From positions 186,001 through 250,000 of the forward strand of contig NJPS01000039.1 of the NCBI GenBank assembly GCA_002946415.1: a stretch of 64,000 bases of DNA. Reading direction: 5' to 3'. The notes under the pieces are model-generated. The model did no database searches. It had not been told where the DNA came from and saw only the letters and a program-made list of their open reading frames with translations. Made by a program: the position numbers and the translations under genes. Positions within the stretch are counted from its first letter, which is position 1, and each line of letters begins with the position of its first letter. Positions 21,921 through 33,074 of the stretch are shown piece by piece. This DNA is from Rutstroemia sp. NJR-2017a BVV2. Its lineage: Eukaryota > Ascomycota > Leotiomycetes > Helotiales > Rutstroemiaceae.

Positions 21921-24137
21921 TGACCATTCGACGTCCCATTAGCTCTGCATACCAAGATATCGTGCCACAAAGGAATTGTAACCATTCAGTATTTTCCAGC
22001 AACCAGATCAGGTCGGACAGATATGCAAGCATCCTCTTTTTCATAACAGAACCCTACAGGTGCAGAATAGTATAGGTTATCGTAGATTATCACGTGATAG
22101 TCAGGCTTTTCTAGTGCTTGAGGTTGAGTTAGGGCGTGACGCTTGTACTTGTGTTGTCTAGTGCTATTAATAAGAATTGCTAAGAAGAATGCACCAAGAA
22201 AAGGACATCTTTTCCATTCTCCAAGACGGTTGTTACTTCCCAAGCAAACATCCAGTAGCATATTGGGGGTGTTCAACAAGCATACGCTAATGAAATGACT
22301 CTTCAAGCTGCCTCATGATTCTCGGATTCTCATTTCTTACTTGCTCTTTTTACTTTCCCCATCCTTGACTGATGCTCGTTTTGCATATGCTATCTATCGT
22401 TATCAAAAAGGGGAGAAACTCTATGCTGATTCCAAAGTTGTGATACGCCGGTTCATTCTCAGGAAATAATAGTTGTGGAAGGATAGCTGGGAAGGCCTTG
22501 TATCTGTGCCTAAATAAGATACAGAATACATAGGTATGTAACTGAGGCTCCGTGCGGTGGGAAATGCTACCTAGGCGCGGATTCGTATCCAGGATTCGCA
22601 TCAGCATCTGAGCGAAAAGACTGCAACATGGTTCTGTTCGCAGAGCCAACCGTCGATATCATGCTATTTTCTCGCGACTGTGGACATTCTCTTTGTACCT
22701 AGGTGTCTTGCTGTCTTTCCGCTTGTCGTCGTCTCCTGCTCATAAAGGCGTTCGATTTCAAACCACCCACAATCCACCCACACAATCCAGCACTTGAGCG
22801 ACCAACTCCCGAACAATGTGTGAACCGCTAAAAGCCAAAAAGCCATCTACACAGCTTTACTTTTCGAGTCTAGGTTAAGATCCAATCACTCCTCATCTAG
22901 GGCCAATCAGAAGTAGCCGCCGCCTTTACCGTATTCATCTGAGCGCTTTCTGATCCGTCATCATCTTATTTATCACTTATTTCCCGGTCAAAACACCTGG
23001 ACCTTTCACATCATCAATGATCCATTTTCATCCAACAATCCATTCACCTGCATTTCACCATTTTTGGCTTCCTTCATTCGATTTATATACTGCGTATACT
23101 TCGAACAGCAGAGCATCCGTCGCATCAAGGTAAGTCGACCTTTTCATTCATTTGTTCGTATCGACACCTTCCACCGATAAGAACTTTTATCCTCTTATTT
23201 ATTTTCTTCTGCGGATGCTCTTACTTGTGCTCTGCCTAGGTATGTTCAATTTTCAGCCTTTTTGTTCCTTTTGTCAGCTTCGATTTCGCCCTATGGGAGG
23301 GTGGAGAAGAATCTCTGCAAGTAGAATGCTAAAAAGACCTCGCGGTTTCGAACTGGGGGAGACAAATCCCAAAGAAAAAGGGCGGCGTTGGAATTATTCC
23401 TGTGTGCAGCAACATTGGAAAAGGTTGCGGACCTCTCTAATTACTAGCGTCTAATACTAATCTTGAAGCGGCATCCGTCTAACTTGGAGGTTCCTTTCCC
23501 TCTTTCCCTCTCGAAAGAGCCACTCAACTGTTTCCCCCTCTCACTTACGAACGATCTTTACTCTACGATACCCATTCTTCGAACAGGTTCCCTCGACTTT
23601 TACCCACAGGATACCATCAACAATCTTCCATTTACATCTACGACATCATTCGATACGCGTAACCATTCCAAAGCGCAAACTCGGTTGAATCCTCTTTGTC
23701 TCTTCGAGATCACTTCTAAAAAGCCTTGTTCTGCCCTGTGTCCTTCGCCTCCACTCATCTTAAAACCTTTCATTCGAAGAACTTGAACTCAATTGCAGAA
23801 CTTCTACATCTCATTACAAGAGCGTCGCATACATCATATTGCCTTACGGACACGTTTGCAACCGGCCTTCTTCCACTCGTTATCGATCGCACATTCCCGT
23901 CGAACTCTGCTCTACACTCGATCGTGCACTGTTGGTGTTGCGTGGAAGACACGAGGACTCCCATGCTTGATTCAATAGCTGATGACAGTCAATATTGGAA
24001 TCGAGTGTCCTCTTCGCCCTGCGACAATTAATTCCTTCGAGTCGGTGCCGTCTTCGTCATGCGCCTCAGGTCTAGGAATAAGTGAACCCACCTTTGTCCT
24101 CTTACTCGAACAGCCACCCAAAGGCTCTTGCTAGATT
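21921..24137. other. Intergenic region and long leader of SET3
   Basis: I see no conserved gene. From about 22,900 the sequence is rich in C and T, as in fungal promoters and leaders. A strong donor (AAGGTAAGT at 23127-23135) and a pyrimidine-rich acceptor ending at 23277 could bound an intron in the SET3 5' leader. Short upstream open frames (for example 23463-23786) lie in this putative leader. No conserved protein is seen in 21921-22900. Confidence 0.45.
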
Positions 24138-27104
24138 ATGACAGAAAGGGCCCTCTCAATCTCAACGCAGCTCGCGACCCCGATTCCGCCTTCCTATACT
24201 CCTTCAATTTCTGCCCATGATGTTGTCCCAGTTCCCGAGTCGGTAGACGAGGAACCGTACACCATTAAATGCATCTGCGATTACTCGGACGACGATGGAA
24301 ATACGATATACTGTGAGACGTGCGATACATGGCAACATATTGAATGTTTCTATCCCGGGAGAGTAGAGGATGCCTCGAGAGAAGATTTCGATCATTCTTG
24401 TGCCGATTGCAAACCACGACCACTCGACGGTCGGCATGCGATTGAGCGACAACGGCATCGTCAGAACAAGTCGGCAAACGATAACGGCGACAAGAAAAAC
24501 AAAAGGCTCCCATCGAAGAGCCACAAGAAGAAAACAAAGCCCGCTGAGCTGCAAGTCAATGGTTTTCATGACCACGATGGCCATAAGCATATAAGCGCTC
24601 AAGATCAACACTCACACACCAAGAAGGCAAAAGGCCATCGGTCGCATCAATCTGTCAGCTCTCAGGCGACGAAGCGAAGTCCACCTCATAGCGCTCGAGG
24701 CCATAACCATGCTCCCCCACCAAGTCCGGTTCAAACACCACCGGATTTCCTGAACAATTTTCAAGTTCATTCATACTCCGATAACTTCCTATCGCTCTAC
24801 GAAGATCATCCATTTGTTCATACCGATACTAACTCATTTGCCAACCTTGAGGTCACAAACAGACTTTCTACGTGGGTTCATGATCCGCATCAACTCGAAA
24901 AGGATGTTGGTATCCGCCATCAAGAAGATGCTTTCAGCATCCTCAAAACAACTCCGGACGAGACCCAATGGCCGAAACTGCGACTCGAGCATAAATTCAA
25001 TACGATAGACGACATAAAAGTTGAATGGCGCTATTTGACAATCTTATCACATCGTGGAATAGAGACTCCCATAGGAGAGCTCACTGGACACGTTGGTTTT
25101 CAAAAGGATTATTGCGCCGATATTGATAACCGGTGGCAGGAGATGGTCCACCCACGACCTCTGATCTTCTTCCACCCTCGTTTACCGATTTTCATCGATG
25201 CACGAAAGGAAGGTAACGTTTGCCGATACATACGACGAAGTTGCAGACCTAATGCCTATCTGGACGCGTTCATAACAAATCAATCAGAATGGCATTTCTG
25301 GCTGATCAGCGAGAGAGCTATCTCTGCGAACGAACAGATTACGATTCCTTGGGAGTTTCGATTTCCGTTAGATTTGAGGGAGAGGTTCTCACAGTTCCTG
25401 CTCCACTCTGGTGAAGAAGACAAGTCTCCAGAATTTTCGGACGAGGAATATGAACAACTCATGAGCACAATCCATTTAGTGCTGTCGGATTATGGTGGTT
25501 GTGCTTGTGATCAAGGTAGTGATTGCTCCTTTGCCAGATTCCACCGAAATTATCACGGGAGGCTGCATTCGCATGCTCAGACCAACGGGACGAACGGAGT
25601 GAAGTCAAAGAAAGGACGTAAACCCAAACATCACGTCTCTCCGACGAGCACCGGACATGCGACCAATAGCCGTGCGGCGAGCGAGGGCCACGCAGAACCA
25701 TACGATGAAGATGATGCTCGCTCTGTCTCCGGCTCGGTTCGAAGCAAACCTCAAAGTCGAGACTTGACACCTTTACATAGTGTTGGCGAAGCTAATGGTA
25801 TTCTGACAGAGCCGTCTGATAGAGAGAAAAGGAAACTAGCGATGCTAGAAGACTCATTCAGAAAAATGGAGCAAGGACAACCTCCTCGGAAGAAGAAAAG
25901 GGCATCTGATGGGTCGAATGTGAATTCGCCAATTGGCAATACCGCAGGTCCTCAGTCGCACACGAAACCCAGGCAGAAATCTGTCGTATCACGGACCTCA
26001 GTCTCACAGCAGTCGATTGCTAACGGGGGTACTTCCCGACCTCGTCAGTACGTTGATGCCAGCACATCGCGTCGGCTATCAGGCTCTCCATCTAGTACTG
26101 CATCACCAAGAACGATTACTTCTCCTAGGCCATTCGTAACGCGCGACAATTTCGCACATCAGCGATCGCGAGAAAACTCAGTATTCGTGAAACCTACTTA
26201 CGCCGACTCTTCCACCCAAACTGATCGGGATGAAGATGCGTGGTACGAGCCAAAACACAAGCCAACGCCCAAGAAGCCTATTCTATCATTATCCAAAAGG
26301 TTATTCAAGAATCGTCAAAAAGTCCATCAGCAGATTGAAGCACATCACCGAGCGCAGTTAGAGGCAGAGAGAAGTAATGGTGACACCCAAGCTCCTTTTT
26401 CACCGACCACGGCAATGGATATTGATGGACCTGCTCAGGAAGATCGATCGACCACAGAATCACCTACCAATTCAAAAGCGCGCACTGCTAGTATTGCATC
26501 GTCAACTCTTTCAGTCGATATGACCTCGATTGCTGGCGAGATGCATCCACCAGATGGGCCAATATTGGTCATGGGACAGACAATGAAGCCGCCATCGTGG
26601 ACTGGATATACGAATATAGGAGTAACGCGTAAATCACCAGATTTACGAGTACAAATGCCTTCCGCGTCGACCTTTCCAACATCTAATTCATCTGCAACTC
26701 CAGGTGCGATCACCCCTTCAGCAGCAAATTCAGCGGCGATGTCTCCATTTGGGACAGCTCAGTTCGCCGGTTACACTCCATCTCTATCAAATGGGATCGC
26801 TCCCAGTCCAGCCAAGAAGAAAATGTCTTTGAACGACTATAAGGCACTTAAGCAGAAGAATGCGGATGGTTCTGGTGGGCGAAAAGCGTCCGTGGGAGGC
26901 AGCCCCACTATGCCCTCGGCTGTCCTCAAGACCAGTCTATCGACGATAGAGGAAGCTAAGGCGCACGGGGCTTTAGGCGGGGGATCTGCGGTCATTGATT
27001 CACCATCAATTGAAAAGGTCTATGAACCAATGTCATCCGTGTCCCTTTCGGATCCACCACCAAGGACTCATTTGCCGTCGGAACAGACGAATGGCATCTT
27101 GTAA
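24138..27104 (+). CDS. SET3: PHD-finger and SET-domain protein, Set3-type chromatin regulator
   Basis: This is a single exon of 988 residues. A PHD finger occupies residues 45-91, with zinc ligands C45, C47, C59, C62, H67, C70, C88 and C91. A SET domain follows at about 295-408. Between them is a basic, His/Lys-rich linker. The architecture is that of yeast Set3 and animal MLL5/SETD5, scaffold subunits of the Set3 histone deacetylase complex that bind H3K4-methylated chromatin. In the SET domain the usual NHSC motif reads RRSC (residues 366-369), and the position of the conserved catalytic Tyr motif reads ITIPWEF. This agrees with the view that the group is not an active methyltransferase. 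The C-terminal half is Ser/Pro-rich and probably disordered. It is convergent with ALG7. Confidence 0.9.
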   Translation: MTERALSISTQLATPIPPSYTPSISAHDVVPVPESVDEEPYTIKCICDYSDDDGNTIYCETCDTWQHIECFYPGRVEDASREDFDHSCADCKPRPLDGRHAIERQRHRQNKSANDNGDKKNKRLPSKSHKKKTKPAELQVNGFHDHDGHKHISAQDQHSHTKKAKGHRSHQSVSSQATKRSPPHSARGHNHAPPPSPVQTPPDFLNNFQVHSYSDNFLSLYEDHPFVHTDTNSFANLEVTNRLSTWVHDPHQLEKDVGIRHQEDAFSILKTTPDETQWPKLRLEHKFNTIDDIKVEWRYLTILSHRGIETPIGELTGHVGFQKDYCADIDNRWQEMVHPRPLIFFHPRLPIFIDARKEGNVCRYIRRSCRPNAYLDAFITNQSEWHFWLISERAISANEQITIPWEFRFPLDLRERFSQFLLHSGEEDKSPEFSDEEYEQLMSTIHLVLSDYGGCACDQGSDCSFARFHRNYHGRLHSHAQTNGTNGVKSKKGRKPKHHVSPTSTGHATNSRAASEGHAEPYDEDDARSVSGSVRSKPQSRDLTPLHSVGEANGILTEPSDREKRKLAMLEDSFRKMEQGQPPRKKKRASDGSNVNSPIGNTAGPQSHTKPRQKSVVSRTSVSQQSIANGGTSRPRQYVDASTSRRLSGSPSSTASPRTITSPRPFVTRDNFAHQRSRENSVFVKPTYADSSTQTDRDEDAWYEPKHKPTPKKPILSLSKRLFKNRQKVHQQIEAHHRAQLEAERSNGDTQAPFSPTTAMDIDGPAQEDRSTTESPTNSKARTASIASSTLSVDMTSIAGEMHPPDGPILVMGQTMKPPSWTGYTNIGVTRKSPDLRVQMPSASTFPTSNSSATPGAITPSAANSAAMSPFGTAQFAGYTPSLSNGIAPSPAKKKMSLNDYKALKQKNADGSGGRKASVGGSPTMPSAVLKTSLSTIEEAKAHGALGGGSAVIDSPSIEKVYEPMSSVSLSDPPPRTHLPSEQTNGIL

Positions 27105-27934
27105 CATACAGTTTAGATCTTGCTCTACGCGGTTTTATTGGCTCGTTTTTGTTTTTCATTTTGGCACGATTTTCCACCTTCTCGAGCGTTTCGGACAATG
27201 GGGGCTGGTACCAATATGGGAACAAAAGGGGTTTGGGATATGACTATTAAGGCGAAAGCGCGGCGTATAACATCGGGGCGGAGTCGGTCGTATTTCAGCT
27301 TATCTTTTTACTTTGTTCTTCTCCTTTTCTCTTCTCTTTGAATCGCGATCGACCATTCCAACGTCCGAAGGATTAAAATACCACCCTTTTATTTGTAGTT
27401 GCTGGTTGGACGCCTTGCTTTTGCTTCTCCGAAAAATATTACCTCAGGTCAGGCAATACTCTGTTGTACCACTAGCCTTTGTGATGATGTATGATGCATC
27501 ATGGGGTTGATTGATTGATTAATTGATTGACTGAAGGATGGGTCGGTGGATGGTTGGGTGGTTGGTTTGCTTTGAAAATCAAGGGTATGCCAACTTTATG
27601 GCACATGTTATATGGAATGTATGGACGGATGGGATAAAGGTGGACATTCGTTGAATGAGTTCAGCCGATCGACCTGGAAAGGGATTGGGAAGAAATGATT
27701 GAATGCAATGAAAAAACATTGAAATAAGACTTTTACAAATCATTTTTCGTCTGTTTGCTAGTGATGGAGTTGGATGCCGAACGTTTTCACTCACATTCGG
27801 TATATGACTATAAGACGAGTGTCATGGTTGTCTAATGGTATTTCTTACATTCGTGAAGATAGCTTGAATATGGATATCTATATATGGTGAGTCCGACTTG
27901 CTTTCGGACTTGCCTCTTATATAACGCCTGATTT
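27105..27934. other. 3' intergenic region between SET3 and ALG7
   Basis: This is AT-rich and T-rich sequence with GATT/GGTT short repeats at about 27506-27570. No gene is seen; it holds the 3' untranslated regions of both convergent genes. Confidence 0.7.
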
Positions 27935-29382
27935 CTATACACTCAAATTATCACTCTGGAACACTAGCAGCGCCAATCGATGTCTAACAAAAAGTCCAAA
28001 TAGGCCACATAGGACTTGTGCGCCCAATATCTCCGCCGCCAATCTATCCTCTCTTCGCGGTCCAAACCACACCAACCACAAGTTCAACAGTGTGAAGTTC
28101 GTGCTACTAACAATCATCCCCTCTTCATTCGTTTCTACTCTTACTAACCGCACTTTATGCAGTAAATGCAAAACCCCCGCAACCAATGGTTTCGGGGGGA
28201 CAGGCCATGGCGTGATGGATGGTTCAAGTAGGTTCGTGTGGGCATTGTATCGTGGGAGCCGATGCCTTGGACACGGGATCAGGTGGAAGAGTTGTGGGAC
28301 GCTGTAGAGGAAGTTGAAAAATTGCGGGATGAGCAGCAGGAGGAGAGTTTTAGAGAAATGACCCAGTATTCCAACAATGGCGAATACCATGCCTGCGAAA
28401 TAACAGTATGTGTCCCCAACGAAGACGCGCGCTGGATACCAGTTGTGCCACCAGAGAGCGAGAGATACTCCGATGAATGGGAGGAGCATGTAGAGTGAGA
28501 AGAGATGCGAGTCGGTTGCGGGGTGGGGGTATGGTGTTATGAGGTAGAGGGTGTCGTTTATTACGAGCAGAAATGCTATGACGAGCGATTGGCTGACTTC
28601 AATACCGTTTATACCGGCGAGGATGTTGATTGAATTGGGGCAGAAGATGGCGACGCCAGCCATGTATATATAGTATATAGAGCCGAGCTGGAAAAGCTCG
28701 CCGAGGTATGGTTGCAGGGGAATTGGGACCACAATTTGAGTTACGCCGAAATCGACAAAGTAGACGATCAGGATGGGGATGCTGGCAATGGCGGGGATGA
28801 AGAATTTATGTCGCCAGCGGATGTCGAAGAGGTCGTCGCCAATTCCAAGGATGACGACAGACTGAAGAGATAGAACGGCGCTGAGGTAGGATGCTAGCTA
28901 TTTCGAGATCAGCACATGAATATTTCTTTCCCATTTCCAATTGAATTGATATTACACACCTTGCTATGCGGAAACCGATGCAACAACCTCCCCGTCTCCA
29001 CTCTCTCCAATTCCAACACCACATCTCTATTCCCGCCACCACTCGTCGCAGCAACTATATCCTTATAGAACGGAAACGGAATAAAGGCAATAATAGCCAG
29101 CAGATACACCACGGCGCATATAGCGCCCATCGTCTCCGGGATCTCGGGTGTAGTCCGTTTGCTGAGATCTTTTCCCTTGAGCCCCGCGCGCATGAAGACT
29201 GGCCCGAGCCAGCGGATCATAGAGTATGTCGCGCAGAAAGATATTCCAGTGAAGGACAGCGAGGCGAAAAGCGGTTCGCCATTGTTGCGCAGGGTGGAGA
29301 GGAGGAGGGCGAGGCACAGGAGAGTGATAGAGAGGAGGTTGAGGGTCTCGAGGGTGCTGAGGGCGTGGGCTTGGGTTTTCAT
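27935..29382 (-). CDS. ALG7: UDP-GlcNAc:dolichyl-phosphate GlcNAc-1-phosphate transferase
   Basis: Two exons, 29382-28960 and 28897-27935, give about 461 residues. It catalyses the first step of the dolichol-linked oligosaccharide pathway for N-glycosylation in the ER membrane and is the target of tunicamycin. Family motifs seen: GLKGKDLSKR with PEIPETMG near the first cytosolic loop, GIGDDLFDIRWRHKF, NSINILAGINGIEV, and ARVFVGDTYCYFAGM, all near the active-site loops. About ten hydrophobic segments are visible. The intron lies between HSK and LASYLSAVLSL. An in-frame ATG is absent just upstream of the chosen start, though the frame stays open. It is divergent from the WD40 gene, with 334 bp between the starts. 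Confidence 0.95.
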
Positions 29383-29642
29383 TTTTAGAGTCGCATTGCT
29401 GTGATAATGGTATGGGAGGGAGTGTGAGTGCAATTGAATGAGTGACGATGGGTGGAATTTGTATGGTGTTTGCTATGGTATATGTGGTATTTCTTTTGCG
29501 ACAAGGCCCTGCGTAAGGCTGAGAAGCCACGATTTCGTAATGTGAGGAATTTATTATGGGGCTCGAGGGATAGATGACGAGGCTGGCGGGGTGAAAGGGT
29601 TGCCGCTTCAAGAACCTACAAGGGATATGTGAGACATTCAAG

Positions 29643-29650
29643 TATAAAAG
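29643..29650 (+). promoter_or_regulatory. Candidate TATA box of the WD40 gene
   Basis: TATAAAAG lies 67 bp upstream of the start codon at 29717, a usual fungal distance. This is the only strong TATA-like element in the short region shared with ALG7. Confidence 0.45.
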
Positions 29651-29716
29651 TGGCAGCCTGTTAGACATTATGTTCATCTCGAATACACAAATTCCAGCAA
29701 GAACACAAAGTTCAGG

Positions 29717-30772
29717 ATGGAGCCCATAACTACACGACGTTCTGGAGAAGGCGTCCCTGTTGTCACTCAAACAATACCTGGAAATGGAGCCGTCACCTAT
29801 CTGACAGTAACAGAGCAATACATCGTGCTTGCATTAGACAGTGGCAAGATCTATGTTTTCAATTCTGATGGTACCAATCACAAAATTTTACATGAAGACG
29901 ACGCAAAGCCCGCTTGGATAACGGCGATTCGCAAGGATACGCTTGTGAGCGGCGAAAGTGCCGGCAACATCAGGGTATGGAATATAGTGACTGGGTGATT
30001 CTCTAACTTCAATGGCAATTTGCAACTTCTTACATGAAGCAGAGAGTGCAAGAGTGTTCTGCGTGGTCATAGAGGCACAGTGCGCTGCCTAAAGTTCATC
30101 GATGACGAGAACGTGGTTTCTGGTTCTCGGGACGGGACTTTGCGCATCTGGAATATCGATGCGGCTGCGTGCAAGTCTACGCTCGAGGGCCATACCGACA
30201 TCGTCCGCTGTCTGGACGTCGGATCAAACATGATCGTATCCGGCGGCAGGGATACCGTCGGTAGAGTATGGAATACTGCAGGCGAGTGCCTGAGAACCCT
30301 GTCGGGCCACAGTGGATATATCTACGCTTTGGTTATGAATGAGAATGGGCAGGTTGCTACAGGAAGCATGGACCATACCGTTCGTGTCTGGGACGCAGAG
30401 AGCGGAAGTTGCGTTGCTGTTCTGGAGGGACACACCTCTCTGGTGGGCCTGATTCAGTTTCATGGAAAAACTCTTATTACTGCTGGTGCCGATGGACATG
30501 TGCGCTTGTGGTCATTAGAGACAATGGGGTTGTTGCATAGTTTACCTGCTCACCAAGGAGCAGTTACCTCTTTTGACGCAGTGGGTGACCGTCTGATTAC
30601 TGGTGGGTTTGATGGAAGTGTCAAACTTTGGGATCTACAAACTGGTCAAGTCATCCGACAAGTGGGTGAGTCCGGGAAAGCGGTCTGGAGAGTTGCATTC
30701 GGTGCGGGAGGGAGACTCATAACTGCTGTGGCAAGGGAAGAAACCATGTTAGAGGTGTACGAATCCTTATAG
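29717..30772 (+). CDS. WD40 beta-propeller protein (Cdc4/Fbw7-like repeats, no F-box)
   Basis: Two exons, 29717-29994 and 30043-30772, give about 335 residues. At least seven WD repeats can be counted from their endings: GNIRVWNI, GTLRIWNI, VGRVWN, HTVRVWDAE, GHVRLWSLE, GSVKLWDLQ and a weaker last blade (MLEVYESL). The repeats resemble the propeller of Cdc4/Pop1/Fbw7 F-box proteins, but the N-terminus is too short for an F-box, so a substrate-receptor role on its own is doubtful. The intron is 48 bp with a weak donor (GTGATT). It was accepted because it removes an in-frame TGA and rebuilds the blade TGECKSVLRGHRGTVRCL. Partners cannot be inferred. Confidence 0.8.
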
Positions 30773-31325
30773 GATTTTCGAATGTTGTACCTGTTTCCAT
30801 GTTCGATGCACATTAGCGGGGCGGTTCTGACTCTTCTTTGCTCTTTCTCGGTTCAACTTCAGTATCCATTTCAAGGTTTGGGAGGATCCAGCTATATCCA
30901 AGGAGCATACGTCTACAAGCGAATATATTTTCTCAGCATATAGAGTTTCGTGCTCAACTCGAATAGTATTCTCATAGGTAGTTATTACCGATATACGATT
31001 GTTCAATTGTCTTGAAAGGCCCTGTTGACTCTCCTTGAGGTCAATATAAGTAACCATGTTCTTCTAGTAAGTATTCCATGGTACTCTGTTTGCTATAGGC
31101 GAGTCGTCATTCTAGGACCGTACTAGAAAGACAAAGATGGACTCCATTTTACGGGATATGGTCGGCTGTCAATGTTAAGATGTACAAAATGTCTCGTCTA
31201 TATCGCGCATTTCTCATTTCATCTCCCGTTTCCCATAAAGGTATCTATCTATCTATCTTCTAACTCCCAAACGCCAAACGCGACACAGGAATATCTCACG
31301 AACATTCCATACCGATCAAGATCAC
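30773..31325. other. 3' intergenic region between the WD40 gene and SEH1
   Basis: This is convergent 3' sequence with a short ATCT repeat near 31240. No gene is recognised. Confidence 0.7.
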
Positions 31326-32582
31326 TCATGACCTATTCATAGCCAACTCTGCACTCTTACTCCATATACCACTCGGCTCTCTCCTCCACAACATTAGCTT
31401 TCCATCATCACCAGTTGAGCCCAAAACTTGCCCATCTGCATCGAATTCTACCTTCCAAACCGGTGCTCTACCGGCCTCTAACCTCGAGATCTCCTTCACG
31501 TTGTGAATAATTGCACCATCTTTTCCCTGAGCTTCCTGCTGCCTACTTCGATTGGGTCTCGTTTGAGCAAGTCCTGCTCCAATTCCAGAAGGAGCATTCT
31601 TCGATCCGTTCTCAACCAATCTTTGCTGTGCCGAAATGACCATTTTCTCAGGCACCTTCTCATAATCCCTATTTCTCAACATCAACTCTTCTCCCTCCCT
31701 TCCAGTCCCCACCCGAAACACCCTAACAAATCCATCTTTGCACGCTGTAGCCACCGTATCAAACCCCCTAATATTTCCCCCCGCCCACGCCACATCCCTC
31801 ACCAAGCCCCTATGACCCTTCAACTCCGCCGCCAAGTAAAACTCCTTCGTATTCGAGTTCCCCAAGCTAACCGCATGCGAGATCTCCTTCGTGCGCCAGA
31901 TACTCGCCTTATTCATGCTCGCCACGACCAGTCCCAGCGCATCCCTGGGAACCCCGTCCCGAATTGCTTTATAGCATGGCTCCAGATTCGGGTCAAAAGC
32001 CACCTTGAAACTCGTTTCTTCACCACGCGCAGGCTTCTCACACACGTTAACTCGATCGACTTCGGTCCAGTTCGTCATGTTTTCCGGCTCCTCGTTCTCA
32101 TATACTATTAGCTGCGCATCCCGATCCAGCAGCGCAATGTATGTGTGTCTCGACTCCTCATAGTGTTTAATAGAAAAGCTCAAAAATGGCGCTCGCGTCA
32201 AACTCCTCGTTTCCCATACCGGTCGATTGTTATGCGAATTAAACCGTCGTCCTTTATTTGGCGGTAGTGTTGGGTCTTCGACCCAGAGCTTAAATCGTCC
32301 ATCGGTGCCAATCGAGGCGATCAGATTCGGATGGATAGTAGGAGGAAGCCATTGTAGTTCGAGAACTTCGCCGCCGTTGTGCGCACCCCAGGTGTCGCAG
32401 AGAACCCAGCTCCCGTCGCGGTTTCGGTTGTAGACTTTTATCTTGCCGTCGCTGGAGCCGGTTGCAAAGCGCGAGCCGTAGGTGTTGAATGCGGTGGTCT
32501 CGATTATGTCGCGGTGAGAGGAGCTGAGGAGACTGAATGATCCGTCCTGCGGAGGAGGAGCTTCAGCCATTAGTGGGGGCAT
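31326..32582 (-). CDS. SEH1: Nucleoporin Seh1 (WD40)
   Basis: This is a single exon of 418 residues. It is a WD40 protein of the Y-shaped Nup84/Nup107 nuclear pore subcomplex and, in yeast, also of the SEA complex that controls TORC1 at the vacuole. Seh1 hallmarks are the opening SSSHRDIIETTAFNTYGSRFATGSSDGKIKV, summarised by DIIETTAFN and SSDGKIKVY, then WGAHNGGEVLELQW, IGTDGRFKLW, GLVRDVAWAG and a last blade GDDGKLMLWRREPSG. It is longer than yeast Seh1 through a basic insertion before the last blade. The start codon is the first ATG; a second in-frame ATG lies four codons on (MAEAP). Confidence 0.93.
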   Translation of the reverse strand: MPPLMAEAPPPQDGSFSLLSSSHRDIIETTAFNTYGSRFATGSSDGKIKVYNRNRDGSWVLCDTWGAHNGGEVLELQWLPPTIHPNLIASIGTDGRFKLWVEDPTLPPNKGRRFNSHNNRPVWETRSLTRAPFLSFSIKHYEESRHTYIALLDRDAQLIVYENEEPENMTNWTEVDRVNVCEKPARGEETSFKVAFDPNLEPCYKAIRDGVPRDALGLVVASMNKASIWRTKEISHAVSLGNSNTKEFYLAAELKGHRGLVRDVAWAGGNIRGFDTVATACKDGFVRVFRVGTGREGEELMLRNRDYEKVPEKMVISAQQRLVENGSKNAPSGIGAGLAQTRPNRSRQQEAQGKDGAIIHNVKEISRLEAGRAPVWKVEFDADGQVLGSTGDDGKLMLWRREPSGIWSKSAELAMNRS

Positions 32583-33074
32583 GGCATGTCGATTTTTGAG
32601 AGAGGAGGATGTGGGTATTCAGATGTAACTGTTTGCAGATTTTGCAACAACTGTACTTGGAGATAAAGATTAGAAGTAGCTGAGGGGCAGGGAGATCAAG
32701 AGGTCCGTGCACAATGCTTGATTTCACATCCCTTTAATATGCGACCTCGTAAAGCTCTTTTTTCTATCCCCACCATGAGTCGATATGTATCATAACTCAC
32801 TTGGCTATGAAAATTTCGGGGGCTCGAAGTTAGGATTTTGAGATTTTTCTCGGAAAATGGCTCATTATGATACACACTTCATCAAGAGGAGTGATTGCGG
32901 TGGCTAAGGAGCTCGAGCTATTAATGGAGCAGCCACATCCATTGATGGAACTCTGTGCGACTAGTTACTTAATTGCCTATTGATGGTACGGACATATATA
33001 CTCTTCTTTCGCCGTTGCAATACATAGGATTCATCTACAGCCATCACTCAGTTTGACACTTTCGTCTGCCTAAC
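32583..33074. other. Divergent intergenic region
   Basis: This is the promoter region of SEH1 and of the broken acyltransferase. A TATATA stretch lies near 32,995 and may have served the latter. No gene is present. Confidence 0.6.
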
